Assembly: GCA_046350655.1 (NCBI GenBank)
Contig: JAXMAB010000006.1
Location: 619,011-683,010, forward strand
Reading direction: 5' to 3'
From: JAEUHO01 sp046350655
GTDB taxonomy: Bacteria; Planctomycetota; PLA2; JAEUHO01
DNA: 64,000 nucleotides
Shown: positions 43,426 through 50,980 of the stretch, piece by piece
How positions within the stretch are numbered: position 1 is the stretch's first letter
How the letters are laid out: every line of letters begins with the position of its first letter
Made by a program: the position numbers and the translations under genes
The notes under the pieces: generated by a model
Seen by the model: the letters and a program-made list of their open reading frames with translations, nothing else
Databases searched by the model: none
Told to the model about the DNA's origin: nothing

Positions 43426-44592
43426 ATGGCTCACGTGTACGGGCTCGATGCGGCCGGCGAGGCGCTCCTCGCGGGGCCGGTGGCGGCGGCGAAGGCGGTG
43501 GCGGCCAAGTTCGCCGCCGAGGTGGACGGCGCGGGCCGGTACCCCGCCGAGGCCATGGCCGAGCTGGGCAGGCGCGGCCTGTGGGGCGTCGTGCTTCCGA
43601 AGGCGGTGGGGGGGCTCGGCGGCACGCCGGGGCTCTTCTGCGCGGTCGTCGAGGAGCTCGCGACGGCGTGCGCCTCGACCGCGATGGTCTACGTGATGCA
43701 CGTCACCGCGGCGCAGATGGTCGCGGCCTCGACCACGCTGAAGGACCGCGACGCGCTCCTGCGCGACATGGCGTCGGGCAGGCACCTGACGACGCTGGCG
43801 TTCTCCGAGAAGGGCTCGCGGTCGCACTTCTGGTCGCCGGTGTCGGCGCTCGTCGAGTCCGGCGGCGCGTGGTCCACCGACGCCACGAAGTCGTGGGTCA
43901 CCTCCGCCAACCAGGCCGACTCCTACGTCTCGAGCGCGCAGGCGCCGAGCGCGTCGTCGCCGCTCGAGTCGACGCTCTACCTCTGCCGGCGCACGGCGAA
44001 GGGCGTGACGGTGACCGCGCCGTGGACGGGCCTCGGCCTGCGCGGCAACGACAGCGCCCCGGTGAGCCTCGAGAAGCTCGCGGTGGCGCGCGGCGACCTG
44101 CTCACCGACCAGGGGAAGGGCGCCGACGGGATGCTGCAGGTCGTGCTGCCGTGGTTCGCGATCGGCACATCGGCCATGGCGCTCGGGCTGTGCCGCGCGG
44201 CCATCGGCGCGACGGCCGGCCACCTCTCGGGCGCCGGCTTCGACTCGGGCGCGAAGCTGCGCGACTTCCCGACGCTGCGCGCGCGGCTGGCGCAGATGAG
44301 CATGCGCACCGAGGCCGCGCGATCGCTGCTGGGCCGCACCGTCGCGGCCATGCTCGCGCCGGCGGCCGACACGCCGCTGCTCGTGCTGCAGGCCCGCATG
44401 GCCGCCCTCGAGGCCGCCACCGAGGTCACCGACCTCGGGATGAAGGCCTGCGGCGGCGCCGCGTTCAGCAAGCACCTCGCCCTCGAGCGCGTCTTCCGCG
44501 ACGCGCGCGCCGGCTGGGTGATGGCGCCCACCGTCGACCACCTGCAGGAGTTCGTCGGCCGCGCGCTGACGGGCCTCCCGCTCTTCGGCTGA
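43426..44592 (+). CDS. Acyl-CoA-dehydrogenase-fold flavoprotein without the usual catalytic glutamate
   Basis: The 388-residue product has the three-part acyl-CoA dehydrogenase fold: an N-terminal helical part with WGVVLPKAVGGLGG, a beta domain with TTLAFSEKGS, and a C-terminal helical bundle ending in ACGGAAFSKHLALERVFRDARAG. After that, dehydrogenases carry an EGT motif whose glutamate abstracts the alpha proton; here the sequence is WVMAPTVDHLQEF. The same loss is seen in flavin monooxygenases that share this fold, such as DszC-type sulfur oxygenases, so an oxygenase is as likely as a dehydrogenase. GGAGG precedes ATG 43426. It is followed on the same strand, after 51 bp, by a PhnD-like gene and a TusA-ferritin fusion. 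Confidence 0.82.
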   Translation: MAHVYGLDAAGEALLAGPVAAAKAVAAKFAAEVDGAGRYPAEAMAELGRRGLWGVVLPKAVGGLGGTPGLFCAVVEELATACASTAMVYVMHVTAAQMVAASTTLKDRDALLRDMASGRHLTTLAFSEKGSRSHFWSPVSALVESGGAWSTDATKSWVTSANQADSYVSSAQAPSASSPLESTLYLCRRTAKGVTVTAPWTGLGLRGNDSAPVSLEKLAVARGDLLTDQGKGADGMLQVVLPWFAIGTSAMALGLCRAAIGATAGHLSGAGFDSGAKLRDFPTLRARLAQMSMRTEAARSLLGRTVAAMLAPAADTPLLVLQARMAALEAATEVTDLGMKACGGAAFSKHLALERVFRDARAGWVMAPTVDHLQEFVGRALTGLPLFG

Positions 44593-44631
44593 CGCGGGCC
44601 GCGCGGGCGCGGCATCCCCGCGGGCGGAGGG

Positions 44632-44637
44632 TACGTT
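44632..44637 (+). promoter_or_regulatory. TANNNT -10 hexamer of the PhnD-like gene (leaderless type)
   Basis: TACGTT ends 6 nt before ATG 44644. A separate promoter here would let the last two genes of the cluster be expressed without the first. Confidence 0.5.
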
Positions 44638-44643
44638 GTCGCG

Positions 44644-45447
44644 ATGAACACGATCGTCCTCGGCGCCGTGGCGTACGACCCCAAGGTGGTCACGATCTGG
44701 GAGGGGATCCGCGAGCACTTCCGCGGGGCCGGCGTCCCCATGGACTTCTGCCTGTTCAGCAACTACGAGCGCCAGGTCGAGGCGCTCCTCGCGGGCCACG
44801 TCGACGTCGCGTGGGACACGCCGCTCGCGCACGTCCGCGTGCGCAAGCGGACCGGCGGCACGTCGCGGTCGCTCGGCATGCGCGACAGCGACCGCGGCTT
44901 CCACAGCAAGCTCGTCGTGCGCCGCGACGCCGGCATCGGCTCGCTCGCCGACCTCCACGGCAAGACGCTCGCCGTCGGCAGCCGCGACTCGACGCAGGCG
45001 CGCATCCTGCCCCTCCACTTCCTCGCGCAGGAGGGCGTCGACCTCGCGCGCGTGAAGCTCCTGCCGTTCGACACCGACCTCGGCAAACACGGCGACACGG
45101 GCACCAGCGAGCTCGACGTGCTCGCCGCGCTCCGCGACGGCCGCGCGCACGCGGGCGTCCTCGGCGACCTCGTGTGGATCGGCGAGCAGGCCGCGGGCCG
45201 CGTCGACCCCTCGCGACTCGAGGCGCGCTGGACCTCGCCGCCTTACGACCACTGCATGTTCGACGCGCTCGCCTCCTTCCCGCAGGCGCAGGCCGACGCC
45301 TTCTGGGGCGCGCTCGCCGCCATGCGATGGGACGAGCCGAGGAGCCGCCGCCTGCTCGAGCTCGAGGGGTTGCGGCAGTGGATGCCGCCCCGCGAGGCGG
45401 GCTACGCGAGCCTCGTGGCGGCCCTCGACGCGGCGGGCGGCTGGTGA
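44644..45447 (+). CDS. PhnD-like substrate-binding-fold protein without signal peptide
   Basis: The 267-residue product matches the PhnD/SsuA group of periplasmic-binding-fold proteins: LGAVAYDPKVVTIWEGIREHF, HVDVAWDTPLAHV, LHGKTLAVGSRDSTQARILP and AALRDGRAHAGVLGD occur in the right order. It has no signal peptide or lipobox and no permease or ATPase nearby, so it is probably cytoplasmic and acts as an enzyme or ligand sensor rather than a transporter part. The stop codon overlaps the next gene start (GTGA), tying it to the TusA-ferritin fusion. Confidence 0.82.
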   Translation: MNTIVLGAVAYDPKVVTIWEGIREHFRGAGVPMDFCLFSNYERQVEALLAGHVDVAWDTPLAHVRVRKRTGGTSRSLGMRDSDRGFHSKLVVRRDAGIGSLADLHGKTLAVGSRDSTQARILPLHFLAQEGVDLARVKLLPFDTDLGKHGDTGTSELDVLAALRDGRAHAGVLGDLVWIGEQAAGRVDPSRLEARWTSPPYDHCMFDALASFPQAQADAFWGALAAMRWDEPRSRRLLELEGLRQWMPPREAGYASLVAALDAAGGW

Positions 45448-46757
45448 CGGCACGCGAGGCCCGGTCGGACGCCGCCGACGCGAGGCCCGGTGCGTCGCAG
45501 GGCGCGGCCGGCGCGGTCGCGGTCGACGTCGGCGACCTCCCGATCGGCGGCGGCGCCCTCGCGATCCTGCGCCCGGCCCTCGAGCTCGTCACCGAGGGCG
45601 GCGTCGTGACCGTGGCCAGCGCGTCGTCCGGGTTCGCCGAGGACGTGGCGTCGTGGTGCCGCGCGGAGCGGCACGTCTACCTCGGCGCCGACGTCCTGCC
45701 CGACGGCCGCGCCGTGCACCGCGTGGCGCGCGGGCCCCACGGCGCGACGCCTTCCGGGGGAGGGCCCGACGGCGGCGGAGCGGGCCTCGCGTTGCGACGG
45801 CCCGACGGGACCTTCCTCGCCGCCGACGTGCTCGCCGCCGTGCCGTTCCCGGCGCACGCCGACCCGCGGACGGGCTTCGCGCCGCGCGGCGCCCGCGTCG
45901 AGCCCGGCGGCCCCGCCTACCCCGTGGACCTCCTCGATCGCGACCGGCTCGCGCCGCCGGAGACCGCGCGGCTCTACGACCAGGCCGTCGCGGCGCAGTG
46001 GGACGCGACGCGCGACGTGCCGTGGGACAAGGTGGCGACGCTGCCCGCGGCGCTCGAGCGCGCGCTGGGGCAGGTGATGACGTTCCTCGCCGAGAACGAG
46101 CTCTCGGCGCTCTGGGTGCCCGCGAAGTTCCTCCCGCGGCTGCACCCGGCGTACGCCGAGGTCGCGATGCTCCTCGCGATCACGCTGGCCGACGAGGCGC
46201 GGCACGTCGACGTGTTTCTCAAGCGCGCGCGCGCCGGCGGCGGCGGGCTCGGCGTGAGCCACGTCACGACGTCGCGGTCGTTGCTGTCGCTGCTGCAGCA
46301 GGAGGACTTCACCGAGGCGATGTTCCTGCTGTCGGTGCTCGGCGAGGGCACGTTCCTCGACCTGCTGCGGTTCGTCGAGGTGCACGCGCCCGACGAGGCG
46401 ACGTCGGTGCTCGTCGGCAAGGCGCGCGCGGACGAGGCGCGCCACGTCCACTTCGGGCTCGCGCACGTGCGCCACGCGCTCGCGCACGACCCGGCGCTCT
46501 ACGACCGTCTCGAGGGGGCGGTGCGGCGGCGCGCGGCGACGATGGGCGACGCGGGCGTGCCGGCGTCGGTGCAGGACGCGCTGACGGTGCTCGCCGCGCA
46601 CGGCGACGAGCCCGCCGCGGTCCGCAGCGGCCACGCGGCCTTCCGCGAGCTCCTCGAGGAGATGGGCCACAACCGCGTCCGGCGCCTGGTCGCGGCGGGC
46701 TTCACCGTGACGCAGGCCCGCACCCTCTCGGACCTCCACACGCCGAACTTCATGTAG
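45444..46757 (+). CDS. Fusion of a TusA-like domain and a ferritin-like diiron domain
   Basis: The 437-residue product has, at about residues 27-88, a TusA/SirA-like fold (VDVGDLPIGGGALAILRPALELV), but the sulfur-carrying cysteine of the CPxP motif is replaced by LPIG. From about 175 on it is a four-helix ferritin-like domain with a full diiron ligand set: Glu in AENELSALW (about 217), ExxH in DEARHVDVF (about 250), Glu in LGEGTFLDLL (about 299) and ExxH in DEARHVHFG (about 330). Such centres activate oxygen. The GTG start overlaps the PhnD-like stop. Its first 16 codons contain two copies of the genomic CGCGAGGCCCG repeat, so the true start could be slightly later. Confidence 0.8.
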   Translation: MTAREARSDAADARPGASQGAAGAVAVDVGDLPIGGGALAILRPALELVTEGGVVTVASASSGFAEDVASWCRAERHVYLGADVLPDGRAVHRVARGPHGATPSGGGPDGGGAGLALRRPDGTFLAADVLAAVPFPAHADPRTGFAPRGARVEPGGPAYPVDLLDRDRLAPPETARLYDQAVAAQWDATRDVPWDKVATLPAALERALGQVMTFLAENELSALWVPAKFLPRLHPAYAEVAMLLAITLADEARHVDVFLKRARAGGGGLGVSHVTTSRSLLSLLQQEDFTEAMFLLSVLGEGTFLDLLRFVEVHAPDEATSVLVGKARADEARHVHFGLAHVRHALAHDPALYDRLEGAVRRRAATMGDAGVPASVQDALTVLAAHGDEPAAVRSGHAAFRELLEEMGHNRVRRLVAAGFTVTQARTLSDLHTPNFM

Positions 46758-46816
46758 GGGCCGGTGGTCGGCGTGGGCGCGAGCAGGCTCCCGTGGCGAG
46801 CGCCGAGCCGCGGCGA

Positions 46817-46822
46817 TATGTT
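46817..46822 (+). promoter_or_regulatory. TANNNT -10 hexamer of a membrane-protein gene (leaderless type)
   Basis: TATGTT ends 6 nt before GTG 46829 and helps fix that start. Confidence 0.5.
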
Positions 46823-46828
46823 CCAGGG

Positions 46829-47398
46829 GTGAACTCGACCGACGAGTCCCTGCCCGCGGCAACGGGGTACGGCGTTCGCGCGCGCGACGACCTGAGCGCC
46901 GCCGATCTCGCGGAGCCGCTCGAACTGCGGTGTCGGAGGGCGTACGTCGTCGGGAACCTCGTCGGTGCGGCGGTGGGATGTGCCGCCGGCTGGTACTTCA
47001 CGTCGGCGCTGGTTGCCGCGGGGGCGTGGCCGTCTTCGTTGGGTGCGTTGCGGGTCGCCGTGTACGCCCTCGTGGGCTGGGTCGTCGGTGCGGCCTCCAT
47101 GGTCACCGCGCTCACCTTCGCGGTCGCGCCCATGGGCCGCGTCGATCGAGGTCGGCTGTACTGGCGGCACGCGTTCCGTCGCCGGGAGCTCGCGTTCGAC
47201 GCCGCCGAGCTGCGGTGGCGCCCGGGCGCGGCCTATGTGGGTCGGTACCTGTTGACCTCACGCGGGGGCGAGGAGCGCAAGCTCCCGCTCGCGCTCCTCC
47301 GCCGGCATGACCAGCGGCGGCTGTTGGCGTGGATGGACCGGAACGTCCCTCCCGGTGTGCCGCCGCCCGCTCCCTCCGGCGTGTCGAGGGCTCGCTGA
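46829..47398 (+). CDS. Two-helix membrane protein, paralogue A
   Basis: The 189-residue product has two long hydrophobic segments (about residues 48-75 and 85-110) followed by a cytoplasmic domain of about 70 residues: WRHAFRRRELAFDAAELRWRPG and GRYLLTSRGGEERKLPLALL. The pattern of strands followed by a final helix (RRLLAWMDRNVPP) suggests a PH-like domain. The same arrangement occurs in the next gene, which is a clear paralogue. Function unknown. Confidence 0.72.
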   Translation: MNSTDESLPAATGYGVRARDDLSAADLAEPLELRCRRAYVVGNLVGAAVGCAAGWYFTSALVAAGAWPSSLGALRVAVYALVGWVVGAASMVTALTFAVAPMGRVDRGRLYWRHAFRRRELAFDAAELRWRPGAAYVGRYLLTSRGGEERKLPLALLRRHDQRRLLAWMDRNVPPGVPPPAPSGVSRAR

Positions 47399-47485
47399 CC
47401 CGGCGCGCAATGTCGGAGCGCGGTCCATCGAGCATGCCCGGCGCGTGCGCGCCGCCGAGGGTCGGACGTCGGGCCTCGGGTCGGG

Positions 47486-47491
47486 TACGTT
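47486..47491 (+). promoter_or_regulatory. TANNNT -10 hexamer of the second paralogue (leaderless type)
   Basis: TACGTT ends 6 nt before GTG 47498, repeating the layout seen upstream of the first paralogue. Confidence 0.5.
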
Positions 47492-47497
47492 GGGGCC

Positions 47498-48028
47498 GTG
47501 TACGTCGGCGACGTCACCCCCGTCCCCGCCTACGGCCCGCGTTCCACGCGCGACGAGGCCGTCGTCGACGCGTCCGCGCCGCGAGGGTTCCGGGTCCGGC
47601 TGCCGCTCGTCGCGGCCCACGTCGTCATGGCGTGTCTCGCGGTCGCGTACCTGTCGGCGCTCGTTCGCGCCGCCGTCCTGTTCGGGGCGCCGGGCCGCCT
47701 GATCGACGTCCTGCCCGTGGCGTTCGTCGCGATCCCGCTGGCGTCGGCGAGCGGCTACGCGGTGAGTGCGGCCCTCACCTACCTCCTCGCGCCGATGCTC
47801 CGGACCGAGGACGGCCGCCTACGTTGGCGGCGCGCGTTCCCGGCGCGCGTCGTCACGTTCGAGGCGCGCGAGCTGGTCTGGCGCCGGGGCGCGGGGTACG
47901 TCGGCACCCATCTCGTGACGCGGCGCGACGGGACCGAGCGGCGCATCCCGCTCTGGATGCTCTCGCGCGCCCGGCAACGCGAGCTCTTCGCCTGGCTCGA
48001 CGCGCACGTGCCGCCGACGAAGTCGTAG
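47498..48028 (+). CDS. Two-helix membrane protein, paralogue B
   Basis: The 176-residue product mirrors paralogue A: two hydrophobic segments (about residues 35-62 and 68-95), then WRRAFPARVVTFEARELVWRRG, GTHLVTRRDGTERRIPLWML and the final helix ELFAWLDAHVPP. The two genes have separate promoters and are 99 bp apart, so they are a tandem duplication under independent control. No domain name can be assigned. Confidence 0.72.
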   Translation: MYVGDVTPVPAYGPRSTRDEAVVDASAPRGFRVRLPLVAAHVVMACLAVAYLSALVRAAVLFGAPGRLIDVLPVAFVAIPLASASGYAVSAALTYLLAPMLRTEDGRLRWRRAFPARVVTFEARELVWRRGAGYVGTHLVTRRDGTERRIPLWMLSRARQRELFAWLDAHVPPTKS

Positions 48029-48054
48029 GAGCGTCGCCCGTTGCGTCCGTGTTC

Positions 48055-48176
48055 GTGAACGAATCGCCTTCGCTCGGCTTTCGGGGCCCGAACCCCCCGA
48101 AAGCCCGCTCGGCGTGCGGGCCCTTCGGACCCGCGCTTCGCGGCCGTGAAGGAATCTGCGCTTCCTTCACGGTCGC
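48055..48176. repeat. 3'-end hairpin module, copy 2
   Basis: After the shared block ATCGCCTTCGCTCGG come three stem-loops: 48077-48104 (10-bp arms GCTTTCGGGG and CCCCGAAAGC, loop CCCGAACC), about 48116-48134 (GCGGG with CCCGC), and 48144-48172 (11-bp perfect arms CCGTGAAGGAA and TTCCTTCACGG). It ends at the stop codon of the minus-strand gene 48177-49019 and follows a plus-strand stop by 26 bp. Confidence 0.8.
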
Positions 48177-49019
48177 TCAGTACGGCGCCTCGAGCGCCTC
48201 GAAGGCGAGGCTGCTCGCGTCGAAGAGGACCCACGACGGGCCCGGGCCGTACCGGCCGAGCGGCGCCGCGTGGAGCGCGCCGTCGCAGGCGAAGACGACC
48301 CGGGCGCGCGGTGCGTCCACGTCGGCCCACGACCAGTCGTCGTGCACGGTCTCCGTGCCGTCGGGACCGACGACGATGTGGGTCTCGTACACGCACCCGC
48401 GCCCCTCGGCGCGCGGGCCGGACGTCGCGTGCAGTTCCTTGCGCAGCACGTGCCCGTGCCGCAGGTCGCGCTCGAACGTCTCGACGTCGTGTCGCGGCGA
48501 GCGCGCGCGCGACCCGGTCCGGGTCCACCCGTCGCGCAGCAGCCGGCGGACGTAGACGCTCTGATCCCCCGTGTCGCCGGCGGCGGTCGCGCGCGGGCGC
48601 CCGACCCGCCGCAGCCCGGACGCCGTGCGGGCCTCCGGGTGCTTCTCGACGCCGTTCAGCCACACGTGGTCATCGTCGACGAACAGCCCGCCGCCGTACC
48701 ACGTGTCCCCGGCCGGGTGGAAGTCGAGCGCCTTCAGCCACGGGCGGCGCGAGACCGCGGTGTACGCGAGCGTCGCGCCGCGGGCCGTCCGTCGGCCGTC
48801 GAGCGCGAAGTACACGAAGTGCTTCCCGTCGGGCGACAGGTCGGACCGCAGCGGGGCCAGCGTGGCGCGGACGTACTGCCCGACCTCGAACGCGTCGTGT
48901 CGCAGGTCCCATCCCACGGTCGCGGTGAGGCGGTGCCGTACGCGCGCGACGACGATGGCATGCCGCCGGTCCCGCGCGAGGATCGCGTGCAATCGCGGGG
49001 GCACCGGGGTCGCGGCCAT
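48177..49019 (-). CDS. Cytoplasmic protein of unknown function
   Basis: The 280-residue product has no signal peptide or membrane segment. Short motifs such as LSPDGKHFVYFALDGR and HDDWSWADVDAPRARVVFACDG resemble WD40-like beta-propeller strands, but the protein is too short for a full propeller and I do not recognise the family. The ATG at 49019 has TACCAT 6 nt upstream on the minus strand. It stands alone between convergent and divergent neighbours. Confidence 0.7.
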   Translation of the reverse strand: MAATPVPPRLHAILARDRRHAIVVARVRHRLTATVGWDLRHDAFEVGQYVRATLAPLRSDLSPDGKHFVYFALDGRRTARGATLAYTAVSRRPWLKALDFHPAGDTWYGGGLFVDDDHVWLNGVEKHPEARTASGLRRVGRPRATAAGDTGDQSVYVRRLLRDGWTRTGSRARSPRHDVETFERDLRHGHVLRKELHATSGPRAEGRGCVYETHIVVGPDGTETVHDDWSWADVDAPRARVVFACDGALHAAPLGRYGPGPSWVLFDASSLAFEALEAPY

Positions 49020-49025
49020 CCCGCG

Positions 49026-49042
49026 ATGGTACGCGAGGCCCG
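49026..49042 (-). promoter_or_regulatory. TANNNT -10 hexamer joined to a repeat core
   Basis: Read on the minus strand, CGGGCCTCGCG (49042-49032) runs straight into TACCAT (49031-49026), which ends 6 nt before ATG 49019. Here the dispersed repeat core occupies the spacer region of a presumed promoter. Confidence 0.5.
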
Positions 49043-49096
49043 TCCGCCGCCGCGGGCGGGACGATGACGCCGACGTGACCCCGGAGGGACCGGAAC

Positions 49097-50884
49097 GTGA
49101 CGCGGCCCCACGAGAGTTCCGGGATGGTCCCGGTCGTCGTGCTCGTCCGTCGCACGCTTGTGGCCGTCGGGCTGGTCGGGTGCGTCGTGGGCGGCATGGT
49201 CGTCGGCGCAACGCCCGGTGGACCCACGTCCGACGGGGACGAGGCGACGCCGGCGCCCGTCGTCGATGCGGTCGTTGCGCCCATGGACGCTGCGCCCGCG
49301 CTTGCGGTTGCGGCGAGACCTGGATCGTGCGAGGCAAGACGGCCGTCGCCCGAGGATGCCCCCACGGTCGGGCCGTCCGCTTCGGCTCCTTCGGCGCGCC
49401 GTGCCGACGCCGTGGCGCCCGACGAGCGAGGGGCGGCAGGGAAGGACGTCGAGTCGTCTGCCCGAATCAACTTCGCATCGAGGTGGGAGCGGCGTATGGA
49501 GGCAGATGCTCGGATGGCCGAGGAGGCCGTCGCGCTCGGGTACGAAGCCGTCGTCTACGACCTCTCCGTATCCCATCGCGATGCGACCGGCCCGGCGACG
49601 TCCGAGTCCCGTACGGGTTTTACCCTCGACGAGTTGGTCGACGCGAAGCGGAAGCGAGACGGAGTGGAAGCCGCACTGACGGCCTGGCCTCACGCGGTGG
49701 TGCAGTTTGCATCCCTCTCGCCCCGACTCTCGCTGAAGGTCGTCGCGCCTGCTGCGGCGCGCGGCACGATCGAAGCGGCCCTCGACCGCGTCGCCACGGT
49801 GGACGGACCGGTGGCCACGCTGCTGGTCGAGGGGCTGGACCCGGCGGCCACCGCCGAAGGCTCGGTGCGGGCGCTCACGCTCGACGCACCGAAGCCGCAC
49901 TCCGTCGGTGCCACGGGCGGGCGGGCGCGGATTGCCTGCGGCGGCCTCGACCTCGAGGTCGGGCAGGAGTGCTTCCTCTACACCCCCGTCTTCGATCTCG
50001 TCCGCGACGGCCTCGATGTTCGGGCGGTGTGGGATCGGGAGGACGACTCGGATGTCGTGCGGGTCAACCTGGGCATCGGGCGCTCGTTCGACCAATCCGG
50101 CGCGGGCGGAGGCGTGCCCGACGTCGAGGTCGCGCAGGACGCCCCGTTCGCTCCCCCCGAGCTCGTCGCACTCCTGACGCGGCCGGCCCTGACGCGGGTC
50201 TGGGCGACGACGGTCGTACCGGCCGTCGCCGGCGCGGTCGTCGAGGCGGAGTGCGGCACGCGCCGCTATCGCGTCACCGTGCTCCGCGTGGACGACTCCG
50301 CTCCCGTCCGGCGCGGTTGGGTACGGGCGGACGTCGCGCTCGCGGCCGGCGGCTACGTGCCGCCCGACGCCGAGACGCTGGACTTCGTCGTCGATCGGCC
50401 GGGGGCGGCCGGCGGGCCCGTGGCGGGCCGCGTGGACCTCGTGGGGCGCACGCCGGTGGACGCAAGTCTCGCGCTGTCGTCGGTGCGCGACGCGGACGTC
50501 GGCGACGCGTCCGACGCGACGGCTCGCGAACTCGCCGCGCTCGCGCGGTCGTTGACCGCGCCCTTGGTCGTGCGCGTGGCCGCCTGCGATGCGGATCCGG
50601 ACCGGCCGGAGCGGACGTTCGACCTGTCCCTGACCATCGCCGACGACGACGTCGCGTGGGACGCGATCGAGGTGCCGAGGCCGTGGGGGACCGATGCGCT
50701 CCGCCGCAACGAACCGATCGGCATTCGCTCCCTGCGCCGGCCGTCCGTCACGTCCGTGGTGTTGCCGCTGCGGGTGCGGATCGGCCCGGGCGGCGAGGTC
50801 CGTCGCGCCCTCACGATCGACCGCGGCCACGGCCCTGAGGGATGGGTGCTGACGGTCGTTCGGCGCGCGCCGCACGACCGGTGA
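49097..50884 (+). CDS. Signal-anchored extracytoplasmic protein of unknown function
   Basis: The 595-residue product has one N-terminal hydrophobic segment (VVVLVRRTLVAVGLVGCVVGGMVVG), then a Pro/Ala-rich linker and a large soluble part. There are only a few scattered cysteines and no repeat or enzymatic motif I can recognise. GGAGGG lies 8 nt before the GTG start. By eye the gene uses more A- and T-ending codons than its neighbours (for example GTT, CGA, GGA), which may mark a recent acquisition or weak selection. Its 5' end is 77 bp from the divergent gene. Confidence 0.7.
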   Translation: MTRPHESSGMVPVVVLVRRTLVAVGLVGCVVGGMVVGATPGGPTSDGDEATPAPVVDAVVAPMDAAPALAVAARPGSCEARRPSPEDAPTVGPSASAPSARRADAVAPDERGAAGKDVESSARINFASRWERRMEADARMAEEAVALGYEAVVYDLSVSHRDATGPATSESRTGFTLDELVDAKRKRDGVEAALTAWPHAVVQFASLSPRLSLKVVAPAAARGTIEAALDRVATVDGPVATLLVEGLDPAATAEGSVRALTLDAPKPHSVGATGGRARIACGGLDLEVGQECFLYTPVFDLVRDGLDVRAVWDREDDSDVVRVNLGIGRSFDQSGAGGGVPDVEVAQDAPFAPPELVALLTRPALTRVWATTVVPAVAGAVVEAECGTRRYRVTVLRVDDSAPVRRGWVRADVALAAGGYVPPDAETLDFVVDRPGAAGGPVAGRVDLVGRTPVDASLALSSVRDADVGDASDATARELAALARSLTAPLVVRVAACDADPDRPERTFDLSLTIADDDVAWDAIEVPRPWGTDALRRNEPIGIRSLRRPSVTSVVLPLRVRIGPGGEVRRALTIDRGHGPEGWVLTVVRRAPHDR

Positions 50885-50942
50885 CGGACCGCCCACCCCC
50901 GCCGCCGCGCGCGGGTGATGGGGGCGGCGGCGGGCGGGGTGC

Positions 50943-50948
50943 TAGGCT
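50943..50948 (+). promoter_or_regulatory. Candidate -10 hexamer (TAGGCT) of the cyclase-like gene
   Basis: TAGGCT lies 32 nt before ATG 50981, so this message would have a short leader. Confidence 0.35.
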
Positions 50949-50980
50949 GCCCGGCTCGTGTCCACCGCCGGGGCCCGCGC

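Noticed and set aside
44644..45447. PhnD-like gene as part of a phosphonate ABC importer
   Set aside because: No signal peptide or lipobox, and no permease or ATPase gene adjacent.
48061..48150. Shared peptide SPSLGxRGPNPPK in the three 3'-end modules as a coding signal
   Set aside because: The stem substitutions preserve base pairing and the frames are short and lack starts; the peptide similarity follows from nucleotide identity.
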